Positions 53,692 through 62,957 of a stretch of 64,000 nt of DNA are shown here, piece by piece. Below the pieces are notes generated by a model. It was given only the letters and a program-made list of their open reading frames with translations, ran no database searches and had not been told where the DNA came from. Position 1 is the stretch's first letter; the number at the start of each line of letters is the position of its first letter. The stretch spans positions 1,050,001-1,114,000 of the forward strand of contig NZ_CP074373.1 in the NCBI RefSeq assembly GCF_021560035.1, read 5' to 3'. A program made the translations under genes and the position numbers. Source of the stretch: Virgibacillus sp. NKC19-16. GTDB lineage: Bacteria > Bacillota > Bacilli > Bacillales > Amphibacillaceae.

Positions 53692-54648
53692 ATGTCTAGT
53701 CAAGAGAATTTATCTATTGTTGGTTCTGGAATCATGGGTCATTCTATTGCTTTGACCGCTGCTTGGTCAGGACTTGAGGTTAAAGTATGGGGGATGAACG
53801 AAGAAGATATTCAACGTGCGCGTGTTGGGCTTGAAGACAAATTGAATGGATTAGTAGGTTATGACGTTTTCAATGAGGATGAAAAACAACGGATTATTAA
53901 TTCTATTACTTTCACTGAATCCATTGAAGAATGCGTTTCTAACGCTACATTCGTGATAGAAGCGATACCTGAAATCCTTGAACTCAAACAAGATTATTTC
54001 AAGAAATTGGATGAATTATGCCCAGAAAATACAATCATAGGCAGTAATACTTCTGGCCTTAGTGCAACTGAAATCGCTAAATTAACTACTAATACTGAGC
54101 GCACTGTTGTGACACATTTCTGGAATCCTGCTCATTTAATGCCATTAGTTGAGGTTGTACGTGGAGAACATACATCTGACGAAACAGTTGAACGTTCGAT
54201 GGCACTTCTGGAATCAATGAATAAGAAACCGATTCTTGTTAAGAAGGATGCATTAGGTTCAGTTGGAAACCGCCTACAATATGCAATTTTTAGAGAAGCA
54301 CAGTACATTCTCGAACAAGAAATTGCATCTATGGAGGATATTGACGACGCTATACGATATAGTCTTGGTCGGCGCTTTGGTGTAACTGGACCGTTTATGA
54401 CTATGGATATGGGGGGCTTAAACACGAATGCATCTATTACATCTTATCTGTTTGAGGATCTAAGTGATAAAAAGGATATTTTCCCAGCCATGAAAGAACT
54501 GGTTGATAATGGTCACCATGGTCCAAAAACTGGAAAAGGCTTTTATGAATGGACACCTGAATTCACAGAACAAATGGAACACCAGCGTGAAGAGGAATTA
54601 ATTCATTGGCTTAAGAAAGATATTGAAGAAGCGAATAATAAGAAGTGA
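53692..54648 (+). CDS. 3-hydroxyacyl-CoA-dehydrogenase-family oxidoreductase (L-gulonate 3-dehydrogenase-like)
   Basis: A 318-residue NAD-dependent enzyme with the Rossmann motif LSIVGSGIMGHSIALTAAWSG, FVIEAIPEILELKQDYFKKLDEL, IIGSNTSGLSATEIA, THFWNPAHLMPLVEVVRGEHTS (catalytic His) and GSVGNRLQYAIFREAQYILEQ. This subgroup (lambda-crystallin, carnitine and gulonate dehydrogenases) oxidises 3-hydroxy acids rather than CoA esters. In a sugar-acid cluster it would produce a 3-keto acid prone to decarboxylation. Ribosome site GAGGTG. Confidence 0.85.
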   Translation: MSSQENLSIVGSGIMGHSIALTAAWSGLEVKVWGMNEEDIQRARVGLEDKLNGLVGYDVFNEDEKQRIINSITFTESIEECVSNATFVIEAIPEILELKQDYFKKLDELCPENTIIGSNTSGLSATEIAKLTTNTERTVVTHFWNPAHLMPLVEVVRGEHTSDETVERSMALLESMNKKPILVKKDALGSVGNRLQYAIFREAQYILEQEIASMEDIDDAIRYSLGRRFGVTGPFMTMDMGGLNTNASITSYLFEDLSDKKDIFPAMKELVDNGHHGPKTGKGFYEWTPEFTEQMEHQREEELIHWLKKDIEEANNKK

Positions 54649-54721
54649 TTCAAATAGTCTTGTCTGGAACGAAAATTTAATTCTAAACAGCGATTTTAAT
54701 TATGTTTGATAGGGTGAGAAG

Positions 54722-54758
54722 GGAGAAGTCGCAGAACATATTGTTCTATCTCTTCTCC
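54722..54758 (+). other. Hairpin between dehydrogenase and GntP genes
   Basis: GGAGAAG/CTTCTCC outer and AGAACA/TGTTCT inner stems, with no T-run. Partial terminator or RNA processing site. Confidence 0.5.
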
Positions 54759-54801
54759 AATTACTAACTATCATAAAAGTTGATTTTAAGGTGGGTATTA
54801 T

Positions 54802-56181
54802 ATGGGAGAGTCAGCATGGCTAATTATTGTTGCCATTTTAGGAGTAGTTGCGTTATTGTTTCTCGTAATGAGAACAAAGCTTCAAGCGTTTCTGGCGCTT
54901 ATTTTGATAAGTTTTATTGTTGGTTTAGCTGTTGGTATGACGCCAGAAGAAATTATAGCAACTTTTGAGACGGGTATGGGTGAAACGGTAGCCTTTATTG
55001 CGATCGTAATTGGACTAGGGGCTATGTTTGGTGAAGTGTTAAAAGTGTCAGGTGGTGCCGAACGCCTAGCACTAACAATGATAAATAAGTTTGGTGAAAA
55101 AAGATCATCATGGGCACTCGGTATAGCTGGTCTAATCATTTCCATTCCAATATTTCTTGATGTAGCACTAGTTATTCTTATGCCTATATTGTATACATTA
55201 GCGAACAAAACAAAGAAATCATTGTTATTCTTTGGTGTTCCTTTGTTGGCTGGACTACTTGTTGCTCATGGTATGATACCGCCTACACCAGGTCCAATTG
55301 CTGCATCATCGATTCTAGGAGCAGACTTAGGTTGGGTTATCCTGTTCGGTATTCTAGTTGGTGTTCCAGCAATGATTTTAGCAGGTCCAGTGTATGGTAA
55401 CTTCATCTCTAAAAAAATTCATGTTCCTGTACCGGAAGAGATGAACCAACAGGCAGCAGCACTTGCTGATTTAGAAGAACAGGCTGATGCAAAGGAGCAA
55501 AAGGAGTTACCTAGCTTTATCAGTGTTATTTCCATTATTATGTTGCCGTTGATTTTAATGTTATTAAATACACTAGCGCCTTTTATTTTAGAAGAAGGAT
55601 CTGTTTTAAGAAACATTCTAGTATTTATTGGTCATCCTTACGCGGCGCTAACGATAACCACGTTGTTAACATTCTATATTTTTGGTACAAAACGAGGATA
55701 TTCAAGAGACGAAATTCAACAAATTACTACAAAATCGCTTGAACCTGCAGGAATTATCATTCTAATTACAGGTGCTGGTGGTATATTTGGTGAAATGCTC
55801 GTTGCTTCCGGCGTTGGTGATGTGATGGCAAATGCGATGGAGCAAGTAAATCTACCTGTAGTTGTATTTGCTTTCCTAACGGCAGCCTTGCTGAGACTAG
55901 CTGTAGGGTCAGTTACTGTTGCAATGGTTACTTCTTCTAGTATAGTTGCTCCAATATTAAGTACAATGAGTATTAGTGATCCGATGATGGCTGTACTTGT
56001 TATCACTATTGCTTCTGGTGCTGTTATTGCACCTCACGTTAGTGATTCAGGCTTCTGGATGGTTAACCGTTATTTTGGTATGAGTGTAGGGGACACACTT
56101 AAATCCTGGACTGTTTTGGCCACTATCATATCATTTGTAGGTTTCGGGTTAACTTTAATTCTTAGTCTATTTCTAATGTAA
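54802..56181 (+). CDS. GntP-family sugar-acid permease
   Basis: A 459-residue proton symporter with about 12 hydrophobic segments. It shows GLGAMFGEVLKVSGGAERLA, IPIFLDVALVILMPILY, LLVAHGMIPPTPGPIAASSILGADLG, TGAGGIFGEMLVASGVGD and C-terminal SDSGFWMVNRYFGMSVGDTLKSW, all GntP signatures. The family carries gluconate, threonate-type and other sugar acids. It is the only transporter of the 49.8-64 kb cluster and so sets the expected substrate class. Confidence 0.92.
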   Translation: MGESAWLIIVAILGVVALLFLVMRTKLQAFLALILISFIVGLAVGMTPEEIIATFETGMGETVAFIAIVIGLGAMFGEVLKVSGGAERLALTMINKFGEKRSSWALGIAGLIISIPIFLDVALVILMPILYTLANKTKKSLLFFGVPLLAGLLVAHGMIPPTPGPIAASSILGADLGWVILFGILVGVPAMILAGPVYGNFISKKIHVPVPEEMNQQAAALADLEEQADAKEQKELPSFISVISIIMLPLILMLLNTLAPFILEEGSVLRNILVFIGHPYAALTITTLLTFYIFGTKRGYSRDEIQQITTKSLEPAGIIILITGAGGIFGEMLVASGVGDVMANAMEQVNLPVVVFAFLTAALLRLAVGSVTVAMVTSSSIVAPILSTMSISDPMMAVLVITIASGAVIAPHVSDSGFWMVNRYFGMSVGDTLKSWTVLATIISFVGFGLTLILSLFLM

Positions 56182-56199
56182 CAACTATGAAAAATTGAA

Positions 56200-56233
56200 A
56201 AAGAACTCTATATTTTGTTATAGGGTTCTTTCA
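56200..56233 (+). terminator. Terminator after the GntP gene
   Basis: AAAGAACTCTATA pairs with the complementary TTATAGGGTTCTTT (one G-U pair). Its descending arm ends in TTT. Confidence 0.65.
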
Positions 56234-56302
56234 AAAACCGGTATGATAGAATTGTAATATACTAAATAAAGATCAAAATAGAAGAAATAGGAGGAATTTA
56301 AA

Positions 56303-57127
56303 ATGGCAATGGAATTTGGATATCAAGGTTCAACTTGGGTATTGGATTATGATGTAGAAGCAGACATCATGGATCAGATTATGGATGATATTAAAAATGG
56401 TGGGCTAACAGGGTTAGATATGCAGGTTTCGCTATTAGGGAAATACAAAAATGCGCCTGAAAAGTTTAAAGAAGAACTTGATAAAAGAGGACTTAAGCTA
56501 GCTGCGTTAACCATTCCACATGCTTTTGAAGGTGGAAAACCCTCTCCTCAAGAAAAGGAATTAGAAGATTACTATTTTGAGTACTTAAAACATTTTCCGG
56601 GCGCTATCATGAATGTGCCTTCTAGAGTCGGAAAAAATCGGGATAATTTATTGCAAAGACAAAAAGAAATCATTAAAGGTGCAAATGAATTAGGAAAGCG
56701 TGCGATTGAAGATCATGGTATTATTACATCCCTTCATCCAATTTCATATGTGACTTCTTACTGGAGATTTAAAGAAGACTATGACGTGCTTTTTGATGGA
56801 TTAGATCCAAAATATATGGGCTATACGCCGGATGCTGGTCATATTGAATTTGGTGGAATGGAAGCTGCAGAAATTATTAAAGAAGCTTTACCATTGGTTA
56901 AACACGTCCATTTCAAAGATGCTTCGAAGAACAATGAATGGATGAAGATGGGTGAAGGAGATATTGATTTCGAAAAATGTATAAATGTTCTTAAAGATGG
57001 CGGTTATAACGGATGGGTTATGCTTGAAGAAGAAACAGGAGCTGAGCAAGAAAATACAAGCGAAGTCATTGTAGAACTTGGCGATTACGTAAGGAAAAAC
57101 ATTTATCCGATTGTTAAAGGAGAATAG
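56303..57127 (+). CDS. Xylose-isomerase-like TIM-barrel protein B, paralog of A
   Basis: A 274-residue protein: GYQGSTWVLDYD, RGLKLAALTIPHAF, VPSRVGKNRDNLLQRQKEII, SLHPISYVTSYWRFKEDYDVL, YTPDAGHIEFGGMEAAEII, KHVHFKDASKNNEWMKMGEGDIDF and WVMLEEET. The same metal ligands as protein A are conserved. Differences cluster around PHAFEGGKPSP and HPISYV, which may set substrate preference. Ribosome site GGAGG; protein C starts five bases after the stop. Confidence 0.8.
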   Translation: MAMEFGYQGSTWVLDYDVEADIMDQIMDDIKNGGLTGLDMQVSLLGKYKNAPEKFKEELDKRGLKLAALTIPHAFEGGKPSPQEKELEDYYFEYLKHFPGAIMNVPSRVGKNRDNLLQRQKEIIKGANELGKRAIEDHGIITSLHPISYVTSYWRFKEDYDVLFDGLDPKYMGYTPDAGHIEFGGMEAAEIIKEALPLVKHVHFKDASKNNEWMKMGEGDIDFEKCINVLKDGGYNGWVMLEEETGAEQENTSEVIVELGDYVRKNIYPIVKGE

Positions 57128-57132
57128 TAGAC

Positions 57133-58029
57133 ATGAATATAAATCTTATTCCTTCTTTACTAATACCTGAAGTCTTTCATCCATTAAAAAGAGAAAAGAA
57201 CTTTACTGCAGATGTAATTGAAAAGGTCGTTGAAGAAGATTTTTACAAATCGATTGAATTAGGTGATGGTTTTGAGAAGCCTGAACGGAAGCGCATCTTA
57301 GAACTAACTGAATTAAATGGGATTGAAGTAACGCAATGGCTTACATTCTTAATTGAAGAGAATAATCTTGATGTTTCATCACTAGATTCAAAGCTTAGAT
57401 TAGAAACTGTAAACCAAATAAAAGATAGTTTGTATGCATCTGCAGAAATCGGTGCAAAAAATATTGCACTTGTGACGGGTGATGACCCGGGTGCAGATCT
57501 TTGGGCAGATGGTATTGAAGGTCTTTATGAAAGTTTATGCGAAATAGCAGAAGCTGGAAGAGCATACAATATGAACTTATTGATCGAACCACTTGACCGT
57601 TTTGCACATAAAAAGCGCATTATTGGTACAACGGATGAAACGGTTGCGTTGTTAAGCAGAGTACAGGAAAAGCATGATAATGTTGGTATAGCATTTGATA
57701 CGGCACATGCAGCACTTAATGGCGAGGATATCTTTGAAGCATTAGAAAAAGGAAAATCTCTTATTCATCAAATTCATTTTTCAAATGCTGTTCTTGATTC
57801 AAACAGTGAATTATATGGCGATTTTCATATGGAAATTGGCTCTCCCGGATTCTTAACAACTGAAAAAATCAGTGCGATTTTGCGAAAAGCAGATGAACTA
57901 AAAATTCAAGAGAATGGCTTGCGTGTAGCTGCTGAGGTGCGCGGTAAAGGTAATGAAGAATCTTGTTTCCAAAATGAAAAGCAGCTAAGAACAATTTTAC
58001 AAGAGGCATTAAAACTAGCTAGTAACTAA
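57133..58029 (+). CDS. Xylose-isomerase-like TIM-barrel protein C
   Basis: A 298-residue member of the same fold but distant from A and B. It shows SIELGDGFEKPERKRILELTELNGI, IALVTGDDPGADLWADGIEGL, LLIEPLDRFAHKKRIIGTTDE (metal Glu), IAFDTAHAALNGEDIF (Asp-x-x-His) and QIHFSNAVLD. It is probably a sugar or sugar-phosphate isomerase/epimerase. The short gap to the gene before and the 19-base gap after show operon membership. Confidence 0.78.
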   Translation: MNINLIPSLLIPEVFHPLKREKNFTADVIEKVVEEDFYKSIELGDGFEKPERKRILELTELNGIEVTQWLTFLIEENNLDVSSLDSKLRLETVNQIKDSLYASAEIGAKNIALVTGDDPGADLWADGIEGLYESLCEIAEAGRAYNMNLLIEPLDRFAHKKRIIGTTDETVALLSRVQEKHDNVGIAFDTAHAALNGEDIFEALEKGKSLIHQIHFSNAVLDSNSELYGDFHMEIGSPGFLTTEKISAILRKADELKIQENGLRVAAEVRGKGNEESCFQNEKQLRTILQEALKLASN

Positions 58030-58048
58030 TTAGAGGGTGGTAGAATCA

Positions 58049-59059
58049 ATGAAAGTAGTAATAACTGATCATGAATATAAAGATCTGCGTTTTGAAGATA
58101 AAATACTGGATCATGAAGATATTGAAGTTATAAAAATGCAATGTAAAACAGAGGATGAAGTAATTGAAGCTTGTCATGATGCAGATGCAATCATGAATCT
58201 ATATGCTCCGATTTCACGTAGAGTTATTGAGAATCTAAAAAATTGTAAAGTTATTACACGTTACGGTGTCGGAGTAGATACGATTGATTTAGATGCTGCA
58301 ACTGAACATGGGATTTGTATTGGTAATGTACCAGACTATGGTGTTGATGAGGTATCTGATCATGCTCTAGCTTTAATTTTGAGTCTTTTACGCAAAATAA
58401 CTACTTCAAACCAAATCGTTAAAAATGGTACATGGGATGTAAATCTATCAAAACCTATCCGCAGATTAAATAAGTTGACAATAGGTTTAGTTGGATTTGG
58501 AAACATTCCTAGGAGACTGGCAATGAAAGTACAAGCATTAGGTTTAAATGTTATTGTATCAGATCCATTTGTATCTGAAGATATTGCTAAGGAGAGTAAC
58601 GTCACACTTGTATCATTAGAAGAGCTATGTGAGAGCTCTGATCTCATATCTGTGCATGTACCACTTACTGCGTCAACAAAAGGAATGATCGGGAAAGAAC
58701 AATTTGGCATGATGAAAAAAGGTGTCTATCTTGTCAATACAGCCAGAGGACCCGTTGTTGATGAAGATGCACTTTTAGAAGCGATAGAAAGTGGAGTTGT
58801 TGCTGGTGCTGGCCTAGATGTCATTGAAACAGAACCAATCAATCCAGATCATCCATTCTTAAAAATGGAAAATGTGACGCTTACACCACATATGGCGGGC
58901 TATTCAGAAGAATCTGCTGAAGAAATGCGTTCAAAAACAGCATTGGGTATTACAGATGTCTTATTACGTGGAGAATATCCAAAATACCTTGTAAATAAAG
59001 GTGTTAAGGAAAAAGTAGAATTAAAACCGTTTGTTATGGATGAACGTTATCAGTTTTAA
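58049..59059 (+). CDS. D-2-hydroxyacid dehydrogenase (phosphoglycerate dehydrogenase/CtBP-like)
   Basis: A 336-residue NAD enzyme: VITRYGVGVDTIDLDAATEHG, the Rossmann motif GLVGFGNIPRRLAMKVQALG, NTARGPVVDEDALLEAIESG (catalytic Arg), LDVIETEP (Glu) and LTPHMAGYSEES (His). It would interconvert a 2-keto acid and a 2-hydroxy acid, for example hydroxypyruvate and glycerate. The ATG at 58049 lies eight bases after GAGGGTGG. It has no ACT domain, unlike serA, and would not obviously replace it. Confidence 0.87.
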   Translation: MKVVITDHEYKDLRFEDKILDHEDIEVIKMQCKTEDEVIEACHDADAIMNLYAPISRRVIENLKNCKVITRYGVGVDTIDLDAATEHGICIGNVPDYGVDEVSDHALALILSLLRKITTSNQIVKNGTWDVNLSKPIRRLNKLTIGLVGFGNIPRRLAMKVQALGLNVIVSDPFVSEDIAKESNVTLVSLEELCESSDLISVHVPLTASTKGMIGKEQFGMMKKGVYLVNTARGPVVDEDALLEAIESGVVAGAGLDVIETEPINPDHPFLKMENVTLTPHMAGYSEESAEEMRSKTALGITDVLLRGEYPKYLVNKGVKEKVELKPFVMDERYQF

Positions 59060-59083
59060 ATGATTTGGAATGGGGCTGACTTT

Positions 59084-59992
59084 ATGTCTACAAAAAGAAA
59101 CTTTCAGGGTATTATTCCACCAGTATCAATCATCTTTGATACGAATGGAGAACTTGATAAAAAAGGAATGGCAGATGTAATTGATTTTTTAATTGATGCG
59201 GGTGTAGATGGCCTGTTCTTTCTTGGTAGTGGCGGAGAGTTCTCACAAATGTCAAGAGAACTTAGAATGGAAGTGGCAGCATTTACGACAGAGTATGTAA
59301 ATAAGCGTGTGCCAGTATTAATAGGCACCGGAAGTCCCAGCACTCATGAAGCTATTACATTAAGTAAGCATGCAGAAGAAATTGGTGCTGATGGAATTGT
59401 CGTCATTAATCCATACTACTGGCCGTTAACAGAAGAAAACTTGTTAGTACACTACGGCGAGATAGCTGAGGCTGTAAATCTACCAATATTACTATATAAT
59501 TATCCTGATTTAACAGGTCAAAACATGAGTCCGGAATTTGTCTTGAAATTGATAGAAAAACATCCTAATATTGTTGGAATTAAAGACACGATTGATTCTG
59601 TAGGACATATACACGATATGATTTTAACTGTGAAAGGGAAATATCCTGAATTTACCGTTCTTGCTGGCTTTGATAATCATTTACTAAATACGTTAAGCTT
59701 GGGGGGAGATGGTGCAATTTGTGCAAGTATAAATTTTGCACCAGAACTTGCAATAGGTGTATATAATGCTTTTTATGAAAATGATATGGAAACAGCAGTG
59801 AATTTATACAAAAGACTAGCAATCCTTCCAACAATGTATAAACTTGATTCACCATTCATCAGTGTTGTCAAAGAAGCAATGAAGTTAAAAGGATTGGATA
59901 TTTCAACACACGTTCTACCGCCAACTCGCATGCTTGATTCGGAAAAACAAGAAAAGCTTCAAGAAATCTTAAAGAAAGCAGAGTTACTTTAA
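59084..59992 (+). CDS. Dihydrodipicolinate synthase/N-acetylneuraminate lyase family protein
   Basis: A 302-residue class I aldolase: FQGIIPPVSIIFDTNGELD, LFFLGSGGEFSQMS, VINPYYWPLTEENL, LLYNYPDLTGQNM (catalytic Tyr) and NIVGIKDTIDSVG (Schiff-base Lys). The family cleaves or dehydrates keto acids with pyruvate chemistry. No lysine genes are near, so it belongs to sugar-acid catabolism as a keto-deoxy-acid aldolase or dehydratase. The ATG at 59084 follows GGGGCTGAC; the ATG at 59060 abuts the preceding stop. Confidence 0.87.
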   Translation: MSTKRNFQGIIPPVSIIFDTNGELDKKGMADVIDFLIDAGVDGLFFLGSGGEFSQMSRELRMEVAAFTTEYVNKRVPVLIGTGSPSTHEAITLSKHAEEIGADGIVVINPYYWPLTEENLLVHYGEIAEAVNLPILLYNYPDLTGQNMSPEFVLKLIEKHPNIVGIKDTIDSVGHIHDMILTVKGKYPEFTVLAGFDNHLLNTLSLGGDGAICASINFAPELAIGVYNAFYENDMETAVNLYKRLAILPTMYKLDSPFISVVKEAMKLKGLDISTHVLPPTRMLDSEKQEKLQEILKKAELL

Positions 59993-60033
59993 GGATAATT
60001 CAGAAAATAATTTTTATGAAAGGAGCATCTGGA

Positions 60034-61035
60034 ATGAAAAAACTTATCAATGATGGTGAAAATGTAGTTGAAGAAATGATCGATGGATATGTGAAGGCAC
60101 ATCCAAACCATATTAAAGCTTTGGAGGAAAATGACCGAGCACTGGTTTCGGCAAAGACAAAGGATGATGGTAAAGTTGCTATTCTAATTGGTGGTGGTTC
60201 TGGTCACGAGCCAGCATTCATGGGCTATGTTGGGGAAGGAATGGCAGATGGTGTTGCTGTCGGTAATATTTTTGCATCTCCACCACCAGCACCAATTGTA
60301 GAAGTAACAAAGGCAATCGATAAGGGTGCAGGCGTAGTCTATCTTTATGGGAATTATGCTGGTGACGTGATGAACTTTGGTATGGCTGCAGAGCTTGTGG
60401 AGATGGAAGATATTAATGTTGAAATGGTGCTTGCTTCAGATGATGTTGCATCCGCACCAAAAGAACAAAAAGAAAAACGCCGTGGTATTGCAGGTGAATT
60501 CTTTGTTTATAAAACGGCTGGTGCCGCTGCAGAACAAGGATATAACTTAGAGGACGTTGCAAGAATAGCGAGAAAAACAAATGAAAACACACGGTCTATG
60601 GGTGTTGGATTAACACCATGTTCATTGCCACAAACAGGAGAACCAAGCTTTGAAATTGGTGATAATGAAATGGAAATTGGCCTGGGACACCATGGGGAAC
60701 CCGGAATTAGAAAAGTACCACTAGAATCAGCTGATCGTGTTGCAGATCAACTCTTGGACGTTATTTTTCAAGATATGGCAATAAATGAGGGAGAAGATGT
60801 TGCAGTCCTTGTTAATGGTTTGGGATCAACTCCTCGAATGGAATTATATATTATGTTTAGAAGAGTTGAGCAAGTTTTGAAAGAAAAAGGAGTTAATATC
60901 TGTCGTTCTTATGTTGGTGATTATATTACATCACTCGAAATGGGAGGATGCTCCATTACACTCACTAAATTAGATGATGAGTTAAAGGAAATGGTAGATC
61001 AACCTGTCGACTGCCCAATGTTTGTACAAAGATAA
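60034..61035 (+). CDS. dhaK: Dihydroxyacetone kinase subunit DhaK (or ketotetrose kinase)
   Basis: A 333-residue substrate-binding subunit with VAILIGGGSGHEPAFMGYVGEGMADG, VYLYGNYAGDVMNFGMAAEL and the covalent-substrate His in IGLGHHGEPGIRK. DhaK holds dihydroxyacetone as a hemiaminal; related pairs phosphorylate erythrulose. The ATG at 60034 has AAAGGAG. DhaL follows 12 bases on. No dhaM is present, so whether the phosphate donor is PEP or ATP is open. Confidence 0.9.
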   Translation: MKKLINDGENVVEEMIDGYVKAHPNHIKALEENDRALVSAKTKDDGKVAILIGGGSGHEPAFMGYVGEGMADGVAVGNIFASPPPAPIVEVTKAIDKGAGVVYLYGNYAGDVMNFGMAAELVEMEDINVEMVLASDDVASAPKEQKEKRRGIAGEFFVYKTAGAAAEQGYNLEDVARIARKTNENTRSMGVGLTPCSLPQTGEPSFEIGDNEMEIGLGHHGEPGIRKVPLESADRVADQLLDVIFQDMAINEGEDVAVLVNGLGSTPRMELYIMFRRVEQVLKEKGVNICRSYVGDYITSLEMGGCSITLTKLDDELKEMVDQPVDCPMFVQR

Positions 61036-61047
61036 GGAGAATGCATA

Positions 61048-61686
61048 ATGAATATGACAGCAACAGATTTTACTGAATATTTCAAGCAAGTAGTCGAAGT
61101 TATGGAAAATGAAAAAGATTACCTCTGTGAACTTGATCGTAAATTAGGTGATGGAGATCATGGTGTCACGATGTCCATCGGTTGGCAGGCTGTAAATGAA
61201 CAGTTAAATAATAAGCTAGCGGATGAAACAGATTGTGGAAAGATCAGTTCTACAGTTGGTATGACATTCTTAAATGCGGTTGGTTCTTCTGTTGGCCCAT
61301 TATATGCTACAGGATTTATGCGCGGTGGAAAAGTAGTGAAAGGTAAATCAGAACTTAATGATACAGACCTTAAAGACTTTTGGACTGCCTTTGTTAATGG
61401 TGTACAAGAACGGGGAAAAGCCGAAGTTGGTGATAAAACCATCATGGATACACTCATTCCTTTTGCAAATAGATTGGAAGAAACCTTTGCTCAAACAAAT
61501 GATTTCGTAAGTGCGTTCAAAGAAGCATTGTTGGCAGGGGAGGAAGGAATGAAATCTACGAAAGATATTGTTTCGAAAATAGGTCGTTCAAGTCGATTAG
61601 GTGAGAGATCAATAGGCGCCCAAGATCCAGGAGCTACTTCTGCCTATTTTATTTTATCTACATTCCAACCATTTTTGAACAACTAA
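61048..61686 (+). CDS. dhaL: Dihydroxyacetone kinase subunit DhaL
   Basis: A 212-residue nucleotide-binding subunit: LDRKLGDGDHGVTMSIG (Mg-binding aspartates), VGMTFLNAVGSSVGPLYATGFMRGG, VGDKTIMDTLIPF and SRLGERSIGAQDPGATSAYFIL. It transfers phosphate to the substrate bound by DhaK. AAGGAG before the ATG. Confidence 0.92.
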   Translation: MNMTATDFTEYFKQVVEVMENEKDYLCELDRKLGDGDHGVTMSIGWQAVNEQLNNKLADETDCGKISSTVGMTFLNAVGSSVGPLYATGFMRGGKVVKGKSELNDTDLKDFWTAFVNGVQERGKAEVGDKTIMDTLIPFANRLEETFAQTNDFVSAFKEALLAGEEGMKSTKDIVSKIGRSSRLGERSIGAQDPGATSAYFILSTFQPFLNN

Positions 61687-61703
61687 GAGTGATTTAAATG
61701 TCA

Positions 61704-61732
61704 CCCCGATAACTACCTTTTGGTTATCGGGG
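61704..61732 (+). other. 10-bp hairpin after dhaL
   Basis: CCCCGATAAC and GTTATCGGGG with a nine-base loop, followed by AATATT rather than T. Weak terminator or RNA stability element. Confidence 0.6.
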
Positions 61733-61779
61733 AATATTAAATCAATTTACTAAAATACTATTTAATGGAGGAATTACAA

Positions 61780-62676
61780 ATGAAAGTTGGATTTGTTGGG
61801 TTAGGTATTATGGGAAAACCAATGGCTGGTCATATCATTAAAGATGGTTTTGAAACCTATCTTTTTGACATAAATACAAATGCTGTCAATGAATTAGTAG
61901 AATTGGGCGGACATGCATGTGAATCAAATAAAGAAGTAGCAGAAAACAGTGATATAATCATTACAATGCTTCCTACCGCAAAACATGTGTCACAAGTGTT
62001 ATCAGCTGATGATGGTCTTGCTGAAAATGGTAAAGCCGGATCCGTTATTATTGATATGAGCTCCGTATCAACGGAAGAATCAAAAGCATTTGCAAGCGAA
62101 TTAAAGGAATATGATATTCACTTTATTGATGCGCCTGTAAGCGGGGGCGAACCAATGGCGATTGAAGGTAAACTCTCCATCATGGTCGGCGGAGATGAAG
62201 CACAGTTTAATAAAGTACTACCGATATTCCAAGCAATGGGAGAGAATATCGTACATTTTGGGGAAGCTGGGACTGGATCTGCGGCAAAAATTGCCAATCA
62301 AATAATTGTCAGCACCAACCTTGCTGCATTATCAGAAGCCTGCGTATATGCAAGTAAATCCGGTATCGATTTAAATAAACTATTCGAAGCCATTCATGGT
62401 GGTTTAGCAGGTAGTGCTGTTATGGATGCTAAAATGCCGCGAATCATTGATAGAGACTTCGAACCAGGTGGCCGAATCGAAACGAATTATAAAGATTTAG
62501 GAAACATCCAATCATCAGCAAATGCTATTGGCGTACCACTTCCTGTTACAAATTTGGTAAAAGAAATTTTTAGCTCAGAAATTGCAAATGGAAATGGAAA
62601 AAAGGATCATTCATATATCATTAACTTCTTTGAAAGAATGGGAAACTTCCAAACGCCAAAAGGAGGAAAATCCTAG
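61780..62676 (+). CDS. garR: 2-hydroxy-3-oxopropionate reductase family protein
   Basis: A 298-residue beta-hydroxyacid dehydrogenase: VGFVGLGIMGKPMAGHIIKDG, IDAPVSGGEPMAIEGKLSIMVGG, AAKIANQIIVSTNLAALSEA (catalytic Lys nearby) and GGLAGSAVMDAKMPRIIDRDFEPGGRIETNYKDL. It interconverts tartronate semialdehyde and glycerate or oxidises a related C4 acid. It is the intact relative of the remnant at 49543. GGAGG precedes the ATG at 61780; the frame from 61765 lacks a site. Confidence 0.87.
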   Translation: MKVGFVGLGIMGKPMAGHIIKDGFETYLFDINTNAVNELVELGGHACESNKEVAENSDIIITMLPTAKHVSQVLSADDGLAENGKAGSVIIDMSSVSTEESKAFASELKEYDIHFIDAPVSGGEPMAIEGKLSIMVGGDEAQFNKVLPIFQAMGENIVHFGEAGTGSAAKIANQIIVSTNLAALSEACVYASKSGIDLNKLFEAIHGGLAGSAVMDAKMPRIIDRDFEPGGRIETNYKDLGNIQSSANAIGVPLPVTNLVKEIFSSEIANGNGKKDHSYIINFFERMGNFQTPKGGKS

Positions 62677-62690
62677 GAATCTAGTAAATC

Positions 62691-62711
62691 AGGGGGGATA
62701 GAATCCCCCCT
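62691..62711 (+). terminator. Hairpin at the end of the sugar-acid operon
   Basis: AGGGGGGAT and ATCCCCCCT enclose a three-base loop. The tail is not T-rich, but the GC stem is strong and lies 15 bases after the garR stop. Confidence 0.65.
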
Positions 62712-62860
62712 ATTGAAATAATAGATTCATTCGTCATTTTAACAGACAGCTCTCTAACTCTATTAGTAGCTACCCCCTCTCATCAATTTAATTTTTTTCT
62801 TCTTTTTAAATAGAATATTTCTTATCTTGAACTACACCTGCTATTAAAATGAATGTTTAA

Positions 62861-62889
62861 TTGACACAAATTCCTATTATGTTTATAAT
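62861..62889 (+). promoter_or_regulatory. Consensus SigA promoter of the second dhaK
   Basis: TTGACA (62861-62866), a 17-base spacer and TATAAT (62884-62889); all twelve positions match. The remainder of 62716-62957 shows nothing else. Confidence 0.88.
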
Positions 62890-62957
62890 TAAAATGAAAC
62901 AAAACAAAACAAAAGTAAATAAAAGTAATTGCATATAATCGAGAGGAGATGTAGATC

